A stretch of DNA of 64,000 nucleotides from Mixia osmundae IAM 14324 (taxonomy: Eukaryota > Basidiomycota > Mixiomycetes > Mixiales > Mixiaceae), in the NCBI RefSeq assembly GCF_000708205.1, contig NW_014575561.1, positions 132,299-196,298 of the forward strand, read 5' to 3'. The notes under the pieces were generated by a model that made no database searches, had not been told where the DNA came from, and saw nothing but the letters and a program-made list of their open reading frames with translations. The position numbers were made by a program, and so were the translations under genes. Positions 20,280 through 31,098 of this stretch are shown here, piece by piece. Numbering within the stretch: the stretch's first letter is position 1; each line of letters begins with the position of its first letter.

Positions 20280-21963
20280 TCATGCAGTGTCAAACGGCGG
20301 GGAGTCGGCAACGAGGCGATGTAGTCGCGTCGCGACCGTCAGAGCGTCTTGGCATGATTGTGCGAGCACCCCTTCGGTGGTCATCGAGCAGACAGGCTGA
20401 AGCTTGCCTACACCCTGCCGTATGTCTGGTAGCGCACGGGTGAAGAAGGCCTCGAACAAGATATTGGCTTTTCCTGACAAGAGCTTCCTAATGAAAGGTG
20501 TCAGATAGGCTTTTGCGTCGAGCTTCTCGCTCGTCATGGCTATGACATGCAATACAGCTGCTTTGGCTTAAATCAGACAGCGTTGAGAAGCGCGACTGAA
20601 CGCACCTCGGCCGTCTGGACAAGCGTAAGTGCTGCTTGTCGTTTGCAGAGCGAACACTGTCGAGGCCGCCTCGCCATCGGCAGTAGAGGGCGGGAAGACG
20701 AACAGAAGGTTGTCTTGCTTTGGCGCTTCATCGTCATCTTGCTCGGCGGACTCGACCGGTGCGATGGCAATAGGTGCATCGAGGATGAGTATCGCGCAGA
20801 GCTCATACCGACTGACTTGCTGTAAAGATGCTTGCAGGCTGCCTGGTGGAAGGTAGCTGGGGGCAGCAAAGAGATGATCGGCAGTGATCGTTTGCTGCTC
20901 GCCCGTCGCATCTGCATTCGAGTAAAGCGTGATTGATGGCCGTAGGGCATCCACGTCGACTTCGAAGCCACCGAGGACGTACACGCCGCCATGTACAGCG
21001 CATACTCTGCAAGCGATGCAGATCTAAGCGTTCGCACTTGACGAGGTAGGCAAACACCTGCCTGCAGAATCCCTGAGCAACTTCTCCCGCTCCTCCGTAT
21101 TGTCCGACCAGAAAGGGCGAAGTGCCGAACCGACCGACTCCGGAGAGGTATTGTGATAGTCTCTGCAGTGCTGCACCGGTCTGACTAGCGCCTGACGAAG
21201 AGAGGGCAGCTGCGCAAGCGATCCCATCGATGAGTGACTGCTTGAGGCCGAACTGGGTCGATAGCGTTTCAGAGAAATGTGCAGAGGCGTCCAAGTCTAG
21301 CGTGCTCTCTTGTGATGCGTATCGGATGAATTTCATCAGTCTGTGCTTGTCAGGCAGCGAGAGCGACGAGTCCACAAAGACATCTTGCTTCGTCATGGGT
21401 ACCTTGCGCCAGGCTGTCTGTCCGTCGTTGTGCTCGTGGCTGTATGAAGCCGCGAGCAGTTGGAAGCCGGTGTAGTGATGCACGCCGGAAGTGACCAAAC
21501 TCGTCACAAACTCGCAAGAAGCAGGCAACAGCGACGGCGAGAGGGACAACGCATACGAACGCGACTCCTTCATCAACGTCTCTTGTGGATGATTGACAGA
21601 CGGGAAGCAAGACGAGACATGCGAGTAGATGCTTCTCTCGTTGCTCAGATGATCAAGACGATAGGTCGTGGAGTCTGACGCGCTGGCAGAGGACAAGGTA
21701 GGCGATTGCTGACGGGCAGAGATCCATCCGGTGAGCTCAGCGAGAGAGAGTGAAGCATCTTTGGAGCCATAGTAGCGGTTCGAGTCGAGATGAAAGACTG
21801 TCTTGCCCGCTTTGGCAAGCGAACTGCCAGGCAGATTGTGCGGTCAGCGCATGGCAAGGAGCTGATCGTTGTGAGAGGCTGACGCTGCGAGTATGCTCTC
21901 TGCCAAGCCCGTGCCGAGGATGATGGCGTCAAAGTGAGTGCGATCATCTGGCTCGAGTAGCAT
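20280..21963 (-). CDS. MRS6: Rab escort protein (MRS6/REP)
   Basis: Exons in transcript order: 21963-21884, 21823-21062, 21006-20606, 20539-20280; 500 residues. The N-terminus has the dinucleotide-type fold FDAIILGTGLAESILAA, then KTVFHLDSNRYYGSKDASLS. ESILAA and the serine run favour Rab escort protein over Rab GDI. A second conserved block is GEVAQGFCRVCAVHGGVYVL. REP presents new Rab GTPases to geranylgeranyl transferase II and is essential in yeast. Intron 2 (21007-21061) is GC-AG (CAG|GCAGGT): only this donor yields the conserved GFCR-VCAVHGG junction in frame. The start lies 101 bp from the divergent MTHFR start, so the two share a promoter. At 500 residues it is shorter than yeast Mrs6 (about 600). 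Confidence 0.88.
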
Positions 21964-22064
21964 CCGGGCGGCCAGCACGAGCGGAGAGGAGACGACGACT
22001 TGCTGATGACGCGACGAGCAAGCCGACGACGTGCTCGCCCGACGCAATCGACGGCTTGGCAGGC

Positions 22065-23989
22065 ATGAAGATCACAGACAAGCTCTCCTCATGGCCTCCA
22101 GACAAGCCCTTCTACACATTCGAGTACTTCCCGCCAAAGACAGACTCGGGCATGTCCAACTTGCAATTCAGACTCGATCGGATGGCCTCTCTCCGACCTG
22201 CTTGGGTCCACATCACCTGGGGGGCAGGGGGTTCGACACAAGAGCGTTCGCTTCAGCTGGCTGAATACGCCCAATCGATGGGATTGGACGTCTGCCTCCA
22301 TCTCACGTGCACCAACATGAAAAAGTCAACGTTGGACGACACATTGCTGCGAGCGAGCAGAGTCGGGATCGCCAATATCCTGGCTCTCAGGGGAGATCCA
22401 CCGAGGGGAGAAGAGTACAGCATCCCCGATCAGGCGTCCGACTTTCGACACGCCATCGACCTCGTGCGCTACATCCGTCGCGAGTATCCCGATCAGTTTT
22501 GCATTGGCGTTGCAGGTCATACTTTGTCCTGCGTGAGCTCTGAAGAGACACTCATGTGATAGCACGGTCTGGCAGGCTACCCAGAGGGGCATTCGGACAG
22601 CGAAGGAAAGCAAGATGACGTGGCGATACTGAAGATGAAGCAGGAGGCGGGTGCACACTTTATCGTGACCCAGCTGTTCTACGACGTCGATATCTTCTTA
22701 CAATGGCACGACACCTGTCGATCCCAGGGTATCACCATGCCCATCCTGCCGGGCATCATGCCTATCCAAAACTACCAATCGTTCAGGCGAATGACCAATT
22801 TGTGTAAAACATCTCTGCCGACGTCGCTACTCAAGCATCTCGAGCCGATACGTAACGACGACGCTGCCGTCAAAGAGTACGGCGTCAACCTCTCCGTGGA
22901 CATCATCCAGAAGCTGTACGAAGCGGGCATAAGAGGATTCCACCTCTGCACGCTCAATCTAGAGAAAAGTCCCCGTCAGATTCTAGCGAGGCTAGGCTGG
23001 ATCTCAGACGAGGAGAGGACACAAGACGAGCACCTGCCCCTTGGCCCAGCGATACCTGCCTCGGGCGCAGCGCCTCCCGGTCCGGCAACGCTCCGTGTGG
23101 CCGCCCTCAGAGGCGACGCAAACGCTTCTCGTACCTCTACACCTACAAGCTGGGACGAGTTCCCCAACGGTCGCTTCGGTGATGCTCGCTCGCCGGCCTA
23201 TGGTGATCTAGACGGCTGGGGTGTCTCGCTAAAGCTACCAGTACGTCTCTAGCATTTCTATGAGCTCCTTGGCTGATTGGAGTGTTCGCCGCACAGCCAG
23301 CAGAAGCGCTTCGGCATTGGGGCTACCCAGAAAGGGAAGAGGACATCTCGACCATCTTTGCAAGATACATCAGAGGCACTCTGCCTGCGATACCCTGGAG
23401 CGAAGAACCTCTCATGTCAGAAACAGCGAGCATCATCGAGCAACTCATCCAGCTCAACACGACCAAACACTGGTGGACAGTAGGATCCCAGCCTTGCGTT
23501 GACGGCATCCCTTCGCAAGATCAGACGTACGGCTTCGGTCCAAAGGGCGGCTACATCTACCAAAAGGCTTTCGTCGAGTTCTTTGCACGAGAGAGTGACG
23601 TCGACTCGATTGCGAACCGGATTGCAGCTCTGGGCACCAAAAAGATGACATACTATGCCTCGAATAGACAGGGCGATCTGAGGACGAATATGGCGCCCGG
23701 AGATGCAAATGCTGTGACCTGGGGCGTCTTTGCCGGCAAGGAGATTGTGACGCCCACGCTCATAGAGGAAGAGTCTTTCAAGGCATGGAAGACGGAAGCA
23801 TTCGATATCTGGTCAGAATGGCAGCATCTCTACCCGTTCAAGTCAAATTCGAGGTCATTCCTGGAGCAGCTCACGGAGCAAAGGTGGCTCGTCAGTATAG
23901 TCCATCATGACTACAAGGACACAAATGGACTCTGGTCTTTCTTGCTCGATGCTGATGATCATGTAACGAATGCAAAAGGGACCGTGTGA
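22065..23989 (+). CDS. MET13: methylenetetrahydrofolate reductase
   Basis: Exons 22065-22515, 22576-23240 and 23297-23989; 602 residues, the usual eukaryotic length. ATG 22065 gives MKITDKL, like yeast Met13 (MKITEKL). The catalytic TIM barrel shows FEYFPPKT, HITWGAGGS, HLTCTNM and ALRGDPPRG, then QLFYDVD and PGIMPIQNYQSF. The C-terminal regulatory domain starts near residue 380 (WGYPEREED, TYGFGPKGGYIYQKAF, WGVFAGKEI). The enzyme reduces 5,10-methylene-THF to 5-methyl-THF for methionine synthesis. Introns are GT-AG, 60 and 56 bp. It shares a 101-bp divergent promoter with MRS6. Confidence 0.96.
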
Positions 23990-24116
23990 TGCACAGCATC
24001 ATTACAACAGCAGTACTACTATGACCATATCAACTCTGCAAATATGAGCCTGTTCGTTTGAGCAGCGTATGAGCTCTTGTTCCTTTAGGAGTGAAGATGG
24101 ACATACGAGTGAGTGA

Positions 24117-24689
24117 TCAAGGATCAAAGCGCAAGTAGACGAGCGTGCAGGTCAAGCAGACCAGAGCGAGCGTGAGCATCTTTGTCCAGACATCGGTCTC
24201 TTGTAGCTCCCCTCCCGGCGGCAAAGCTAGCGATCCTTGCAGAGCTCTCATGTCAAACTTGAGCAGATCGATCGTCTTCCTCCTATCCGTCAGAGCGTTC
24301 CCAAACGGCGACACTGATCCCTTTTCCCACCAGCCGGGACTGATGGGGGGCTTGTCCGGTATCTCTGCTAGCGTAGGCGAGCTCGTCAAGCTTGGCGTTC
24401 GAGCCATGTCGATATGGTACGCTCTCGAGGGTTCGATCTTCCTCTTCGGTACGGGAGCAGGCTGAATGAGGACGATGGGGCGCACGATGGGCTCCGAGGC
24501 AGACTTCTCGCTCGGCAGAGACTGACTATCGCTCGAGGGCGAGACCGGACTGGGAGGCGCAGCAGAACGAGGAGAGATCATCTCCCTCATCCATGCTTTG
24601 CGTGACATGCCTTCGTGACGTCGATCGACTTGGACGGTGAGCCTGTTGGACTGCTGGCAAAGAGGTTGCATCACCATTGCAGTCGCCAT
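24117..24689 (-). CDS. predicted tail-anchored membrane protein, unknown
   Basis: Single exon of 190 residues starting at ATG 24689. A long Ser/Pro-rich cytosolic part is followed by a conserved-looking PGWWEKGSVSPFGNALTDRR block (about residues 117-136), a helix LLKFDMRALQG, and one C-terminal hydrophobic segment LTLALVCLTCTLVYL ending six residues before the stop. That topology is typical of tail-anchored proteins of the ER, mitochondria or nuclear envelope. I do not recognise the family. It is divergent from the FAHD1-like gene across about 390 bp. Confidence 0.6.
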   Translation of the reverse strand: MATAMVMQPLCQQSNRLTVQVDRRHEGMSRKAWMREMISPRSAAPPSPVSPSSDSQSLPSEKSASEPIVRPIVLIQPAPVPKRKIEPSRAYHIDMARTPSLTSSPTLAEIPDKPPISPGWWEKGSVSPFGNALTDRRKTIDLLKFDMRALQGSLALPPGGELQETDVWTKMLTLALVCLTCTLVYLRFDP

Positions 24690-25077
24690 GTGGGCAGACT
24701 ATGCAGACTGGACTGAACAGCTGTCGTGTAGCGTGCCGTGAGCACGTCCTTCGCAGCGGCGAGCAGAACCTACCCAGAAGGACGGTCCAGCGTCCTTTGG
24801 TCATCGCAGCCCAAGCCTCGCCCTCGATATGGGTGCACGGGCGTCGACAACAGCTCTCGTCAGGTTTGGACGTGATTGCGCCGATCTTAGTAGTCCGTGC
24901 CTATTGTGCGCTGCCGGCTGAATAGCTGCGTGTCAGGGTCGCCAGGTTCCTGCATTAGTTCGGCTCTCTGGTCGTTTGGGGTCGTCTGCAAAAGGCAGTT
25001 CGGTCGAATTCGGTGATATCGCGTCGCGACTGCGGGGACAGACCCGCACGCTCTCCTGCTACAGCCTGTTCAGGTGG
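24690..25077. other. divergent intergenic region, no gene seen
   Basis: About 390 bp between the tail-anchored orphan and the FAHD1-like gene, which point away from each other. I see no supported coding or RNA feature; it presumably holds both promoters. Confidence 0.5.
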
Positions 25078-25877
25078 ATGGCGTCTCTTGCAGCTCGATT
25101 TGCTAAAGATGGCAAGACCATCATCGCAATCGGACGCAACTATCTCGAACACATCAAGGAGCTCAACCACGAGCGACCCGTCGAACCCTTTTACTTTCTC
25201 AAACCTACCTCGAGCTACTTGCCGTCTGGCGGGACGATCGAGCTACCACAAGGCGTAGATGTTCATCATGAGGTCGAGCTGGGCGTGGTGATAGGCAAGC
25301 GAGCGAGAGATGTGCGGGCGCATTCGGCGATGGACTACATAGCGGGCTACACGCTTGCCATTGATCTGTACGTGTCGTGACATGTTGGGCTCTTACTGGG
25401 CTCATGGCTTCCGCAATATGGCAGAACAGCGAGGAATATGCAAGAAGTAGTAAAGAAGAAAGGTCTGCCTTGGTCTGCCGTCAAGGGATTCGATACATTC
25501 TGCCCAGTGACGGGCTTCATACCCAAGCAAGCCATCGACAACCCTCATAATCTGAAACTGTGGCTCAAAGTGAGCGCCGGTGTAGACGACACGCATCAGC
25601 AGAGTCTGATCATATCCAACAGATCAATGATGTCTTCAAGCAAAACGGCACGACTGCCGACATGATGTTCAAGATTCCAGAGCTGATCCACCACTGCTCG
25701 TCCATCATGACACTGCAAGAGGGTGACTTATTGCTCACAGGCACGCCAGCCGGTGTATCGTCCGTCAAGCACGGTGACAAGATTACTGCTGGTCTGCGCG
25801 ACTCGCAAGGCAAGGAATTAGCCCTATGGCAAGGAGATGCTAGAACGCGTGAAGGAGGCTACGTTTTCTCCGCCTGA
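25078..25877 (+). CDS. fumarylacetoacetate hydrolase family protein, FAHD1 type
   Basis: Exons 25078-25367, 25425-25569 and 25623-25877; 229 residues, the size of FAHD1. Conserved blocks: AIGRNYLEHIKELN near the N-terminus, EPFYFLKPTSSYL, the metal/acid site HHEVELGVVIGKRARDV, ARNMQEVVKKKGLPWSAVKG, FDTFCPVTGFI, and GDLLLTGTPAGV near the C-terminus. FAHD1 proteins are Mg-dependent mitochondrial acylpyruvate hydrolases and oxaloacetate decarboxylases; that activity is inferred from the family. The start MASLAARFAKDGKT may carry a short targeting sequence. It is convergent with the SAPS gene, 57 bp apart. Confidence 0.9.
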
Positions 25878-25934
25878 GGAACCCCGCAGGTTTTGTGACA
25901 GACGTGAAACGATTGCAACAATATCACGACAACG

Positions 25935-28900
25935 TCACTGTGTCTTGAGCGAAAACTCGTCAAGAGGGACTTGGATGAGATGACCGTTGACTTGGGACTC
26001 GAGGTGATGGCCCGAATGAGTCCGGTGTGTGCCTGGCCTGACGGCAGGCCCAAGAGGCTTCATGATGTCTTCTTCGGTCTCAATAGACGACATGTACTGC
26101 CTGCGCACGTCATCTGACGTCTTTCCGCTGCCGAGCATAGTCGCTTCCGATGATTCTGCAGGATCGACGGTAAAGTCATAGTCGCCGAACGACGAATCGT
26201 CTGCAGCCTCGAAATCGCCAAACTCGTCATCCTCATCATCATGTGAAGAGCTCGCAGGTGCGCTTGTTGCAAAGTTGTCATTGAAGGAGCTTTTGAACTC
26301 GGCATTGTAGTCCGCTACCGTGAGAGGACTGCGATGACTGGCAGGCGAGCTAGTGTGCTTCTTGTCAAGGTTGATGGCCTTGGCGTCGCTGAACGGATCC
26401 CATGCCTCGTCGTCAGATTCGTCGGAATCAGAGACGGTATGTGCTTGCGACAGGATCGCCTTGCCGTCGAACGAATCAAAGCGATCATCGAAACCATAGC
26501 TTGGTTGCTTGTCGAACCGATCGATGGGCCACGCAGACTGATCGTCTGAATCCGCATCCCCTTGACCATCCGACATTTGTGAAGCGAGATAGGAGGCGAA
26601 AGCCCGATCTTTGCCTGCATTCGGGCTGCCATTGTCGAGGCTGACTTTGCGCAAGCCGAGCGAATTGATGTCGTCATTCTCGTTCTCCCTGCTGGGTCGC
26701 TCTGTCCTCTTGACACCAACGTCTTGAAGCTCGATGTCGGTATCGCTCGGTGTAGAGGCAGCCTGAGCAAGCGCTTGACTAATGCCGCCTCCAAGCGACT
26801 GCAAATCGCGATCGCGCGTCTCGCGATGGGTTGTACTGATGAAACGGTCCCAAGCCGGCTGTGGAACAAAGGGCGCGACGTCTTGCGCGACTTCAGGATG
26901 CCGTTCGAAGAGGCGTAAGATATCATCGACGATTAATGTGATATGACCCATATAGCCTAATCGCGATCCTTTGGGATACCGTCTGCAAGAACCACAGTAA
27001 GCCCACCGTATCTTGGTTGGTGGCAGGAAAGACGTACAGGACTTCATCGTTGAGCTCCACACCCTGAAGTATGCAGGTGCAAAGATCGGCCTGCTCGAAG
27101 ACGGCCATGCACAGCCTGAGCGTGTGAGGCTGATCCATTGGGCTAAGAAAGATCTGCTGAAGCATGTCATAGACCGAATTGTGCAGCAGGTTGTTCCAAG
27201 GAAATGTAAAGAAAAGATCCTACGGCTCTTCGTGTTAGCATGTACTGTGATGAAGACGACGAAGACTTGCCACCATGAGCTTCAGTACGCCATGTTCGAG
27301 CAACTTGGCCTTGAGGTCGATGCCTGGAGGTATAGCCCGCTCAAGGTCTCTGACATTGTCCGTTGGCTGGTTCTGCATGAGATCGCCGTTCGCTCGCGAT
27401 CTTTTACGCGATGGCGGGATAGACAGGTCGCCATTGAGTTGCAGAGATTCCATGGCTTGCCGAAGATCGGGAGAATCACTGAGGTCATTCGATGCGCTCT
27501 GCGCCAGGATCTCTCGAAGCTGTCTCGCTTCCTCCTTGGTCAATATGCCGCTTTCAGAGTCCATAGAGGGTGTCGAAGAGGTGGACAGCTCGGGCGAATC
27601 GGAATCGTTATGGTTTGAGTCGCGTTCACTGCTGGTTTTTGAAATGCTGATAGCAGCTTCTGCTAGATTAGGATTGAGTAGTAGCATCGCACGTATATCA
27701 GCACGAGAATGCCGCGGCGAGCTGCTGGTCGAGGAAAGTGGCGAGTCGAGCGAAACATTTTCGCTTGCATCGACCATCTCGTCGAAACTGTCCTGTTCGG
27801 AAGACGACGCTCCATCTGCAGGCTTAGTCACCACTTTAGCAGCAGGTGCGGCCTCTTTGCGAGGCGCGCTCGCTGCTAGCGTAGCTTCGAGTGCTTCGAG
27901 ACCGTCCAGTCCTCCCACCAACTGTCCGTCGTCCTCGTACTGAGGATCCGCATCTAGCGATCGATTCATGAGCTTCATATTTGAGCAGTGCAGCAGCTCA
28001 GCATAGAGCTCCGTGATGCGGTATCGCTCGAGCGTGAAGGGATACACTGCGCCAAGAGTTGTATCGACAGTGCCGACGAGCGAGCGGGGATAGCGTAGGA
28101 GCTTCTGTAGGTCTGGCAGCCGCGCGCTGACGACGCGTAACAGATTCCCAAGATGGACCACGCTCGGTCCGGTCGGGGATCGCTTATCAGCGCCTCTGAA
28201 CCGCTCGAGGTTATCGATTTGCTCGCTCTCGCCCTTGCTAGCACGCTTCTTGAGATGAGTGAGGATCTGACCCTCTGTGAAATCCGAATTGTTCTTCCGT
28301 ATGAGGTCGACGAGTACAGAGATGGAATGCGTTAGTGAGGATGTGGCTCGAGCGGCATCGGGTATCGATTCTGCCACGAAGGAGACCTGGTGGGTTAATG
28401 ACGGCCGGGCGGGCGAGATGGTTTTGCGCGTTTCTGGTACGGGTGTCTGCTCGAAGTCTTGCTCGATATCTGGCGATACTGCAGGTGGGGCAACAGGTGT
28501 CAGCGGTGAAGGTGCAGCGACGATCGAGCGCGGTATGAAGAACTGCTTGACACGAGCGATAGATCTCAGCTTGCCGCTCTTGCTGCTCTTGATGCTACTC
28601 GCGGGTGATGCGGAGGGTCTGGCGACGGGACTCGGGGTGGGCGAAACAATGCGAATGGGAGAAGTGGGTGTCATGCGGATCGTGTCGTCGTCACGCTCTC
28701 TCTCTTTGCCTTTGAGGGTGCGTGTGACAGATCGAGGGGATGACTTTGCACTGCCTACCGGTGAGGGCGAATTGACGGGACTGCTCATCCGTCGCTGCTG
28801 AGCTTGCTCGGTAAGGAGATCTTCTGGTATCGGACTTTCGTCAAGTATGAAGCCCATCAGACTGGCGACTGTGTCTTCCGCGGCCAGCTCGCGTATGAGG

Positions 28901-30129
28901 CGATTGCTCGCCCATCGGATGTTACCTTGAGCATCTCTGGCGACGTTATTTTGCTGTTGCTGCGGCGGATGATCGGAAGAAGACGCTTCTGCTGCTGCTG
29001 CGAGCTCGGCATTGGCAGCATTTGCTGCCGCATTGCTCGAAAAGACGATGAGTGTCTTGAGAAATTCGGCCGAGATGGCATGGGTTTCTGGTGTATAAAC
29101 AGGCGAGAGGAGCGAGACGAGTCTCTGTACGAGATGCTCGGAGGCGAGCCAGTCGACGGTGCCTGTACCCGCGGGTAGCTCTTCACATTGTACTATGCTG
29201 AAGAGCAGATCGGCGACGGAAGAGGTAGTGATGAGTGCCAGCAAACGCTCGACGATCCTGGGTTGCGATCGCAGCAAGGCGAGAATCTCGGCAGGTCGTG
29301 CGTTGAGCCACTTGCAGTTGACTTCTGTCCAGTAGCCGACTTGCACGGATCTGTCTGCTAAGCTTTCGCTGGTTTTGTCCAGCACGGCATTCCAGAAGTC
29401 GACTGTGAGCTGATCTATGAGCATCGAGGCTGGTCAGCCATGACAATACGCACCTAGATAGTCTGCAGGTTGGCTGAGGACGGCATTGTCGATGGCCCAG
29501 ACATCCATGGTGAGGATCTGGCTGCACTTGTAAGGGTACCTGCGCGACGCGTCAACATCGATTCCATGCAAGAGCAGGACCAGACAGACTTGAGTCGCTT
29601 TGCCTCGCGTTGCTCGACTACAGTCTGAGATGGCTTGGCGCCAAAGAGTGCAGCGTCTGCTCGTCGTTCTTGCCAGTCGAGTTCGTCGAGTGCTGAGCCG
29701 GAGACATAGGCGAGCACTCTCTTGAGCACACGCGGCTTGCAGATGAACTCGACCTGTGTACAATTGGAAATCAAGACTCAGCACGTGCTGAGAGTCTGCG
29801 ACTGCTCTGCGCACGAGTTTGGGCAAGCCAGCTTTGCACTCTTGCAGAAAGTCATCCTCGTCCAATAATCTCTCCAAGGTCAGTAGCTCGCCCGTCTGCT
29901 GCTTGCCATGCTCAGGCAGAGCTTGCACACGATGACCCGATTCGGCTGATTGTGAGCGTTCGAGTGAGGAGCTCTCGCCCGAGACGGAAGAAGCAGCAGG
30001 ATCTGTGGATGAGCTTGAACTGCTTGATTGGGACGAAGGCGTGCGGCTCGGTGTCGGACTATCGAGCAGCGAATTGGATAGCAGCGTCTCTATGTTGGAC
30101 TGGGCCGCGAAGCCACGCCAGAATGCCAT
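25935..30129 (-). CDS. SAPS-domain phosphatase-associated protein (SAP185/190, Ekc1 family)
   Basis: Exons in transcript order: 30129-29815, 29753-29590, 29539-29454, 29414-27274, 27219-27038, 26982-25935; 1,311 residues. MAFWRGF opens the protein; LLDEDDFLQECKAGLPKL-VEFICKPRVLKRVLAYV is the SAPS start. Further blocks are YPYKCSQILTMDVW, DFWNAVLDK, FFTFPWNNLLHNSVYDMLQQIF and RLGYMGHITLIVDDILR. Long Ser-rich acidic inserts and an acidic tail (EDDEFGDFEAADDSSFGDYDF) follow. By family these proteins bind the Sit4/PP6 phosphatase catalytic subunit and direct it to targets in cell-cycle and nutrient signalling. A TATA-like element sits about 35 bp before the ATG. All introns are GT-AG, 39-61 bp. 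Confidence 0.93.
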
Positions 30130-30161
30130 GTTCGCAGAGAGATCGTCAGCCTGCTATATCA

Positions 30162-30167
30162 TTTATA
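30162..30167 (-). promoter_or_regulatory. TATA-like element before the SAPS gene
   Basis: TATAAA on the minus strand, 33-38 bp upstream of ATG 30129. If used, the 5' leader would be very short or transcription would start within a few bases of the ATG, which weakens the case for it as a classical TATA box. Confidence 0.3.
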
Positions 30168-30273
30168 CCGAGGGCGCACGCTGGCGCGACGAGCCGAAGA
30201 AAGAGAGAGAGCGTGGTCGGGAAAACCCAAAAGATAGACAACAGAAAACTGGCCTTGCGGGCAAAATGGGTGT

Positions 30274-30975
30274 TCATGCATCGAGTCCAGATTGGGTATC
30301 TACAGGTATGTCTATGGCCTCCGTGGGACTCTTGGTCCGTCTAGGCTCTGCACGTGAAGCGCTCTGCTGGTTCTGTATCGCGTCTGGCGTGGGCAGGACA
30401 TCGATGAGAAAGTCATACATATTCGACTGATTGGCAGCTCGGACAATGTCATCCTTGGCGATGCCCTTGCGCGGTGACGGGCCTTCGTTGGCGGATAGCC
30501 ATGCGCGATGGGTCAGCTCAGCCACAAAGGCTGTACGGCAGCAAAGTCTGTCAGATGTATCTCATTCTTGCGCGCCCAATGTTACGTGCCTTCACAAGCT
30601 CGTGCCAAGACGACGGGCACGTCGGCTGCTACTTTCTGCATTGTCGGGCCTGCGATTCAGCGCAGCCGTGGCTGAAACCAAAGGCAGACTTGCATGGACA
30701 GAGGGGTCAGATTTCATGAGCTTGCGTATCCGTGCCAGAGGCAAGTGCGGCGGTCGCATGGGCTCATCGTCGTCTTCTGCCAGAGCGACTTGATGAGACC
30801 AAAAGCCGTGCTCGAAGGACTGAAGGGATTCTGGCTGGAGCGGATAGACGGACAGTGCTTTCCGTTTGCCGACTCGTTTGGGGAGCTTGTAGCGTGATGA
30901 AGCCGAGCTCTCGACCTGACTCTCCTGCTCGCGAGGTTGCGAGGGACCGCCTTCCGGCTGCTGACTCACCATCAT
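30274..30975 (-). CDS. HAP5: HAP5/NF-YC-like histone-fold subunit of the CCAAT-binding factor
   Basis: Exons in transcript order: 30975-30690, 30649-30590, 30530-30274; 200 residues. The block SFEHGFWSHQ then HLPLARIRKLMKSDP is the HAP5 signature, followed by ADVPVVLARACEAFVAELTHRAW and AKDDIVRAANQSNMYDFLIDVLP (the histone fold). HAP5 pairs with HAP3 and HAP2 to bind CCAAT boxes. Intron 2 (30531-30589) is GC-AG (AAG|GCACGT); the nearby GT donor would delete the conserved Cys-Glu pair of the helix. The start is uncertain: ATG 30975 is followed at once by MVSQQPEGG, but ATGs up to 31047 are in frame. It is head to head with SQS1 (123 bp). Confidence 0.82.
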
Positions 30976-31098
30976 CACCGGGTCAGAGCAGTCGGACTTG
31001 CCTCGTTCTTGGCGGCAACATGGCATGGCAATCGACGCGTTTATCACTGTCGACGTCGATCACGAGGCGGAGCATAGCAGGACATCGTCTTGCACGAC

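Noticed and set aside
24421-24440. A GGGTTCGATCTTCC stretch resembling a tRNA B box.
   Set aside because: No matching A box or cloverleaf around it, and it lies inside the tail-anchored protein gene on the minus strand. No tRNA was supported anywhere in the window.
27275-27943. Open frame of 222 codons on the plus strand.
   Set aside because: Antisense to the large SAPS exon; Ser/Ala/Gly-rich with no domain, as expected from the complement of Ser-rich coding sequence.
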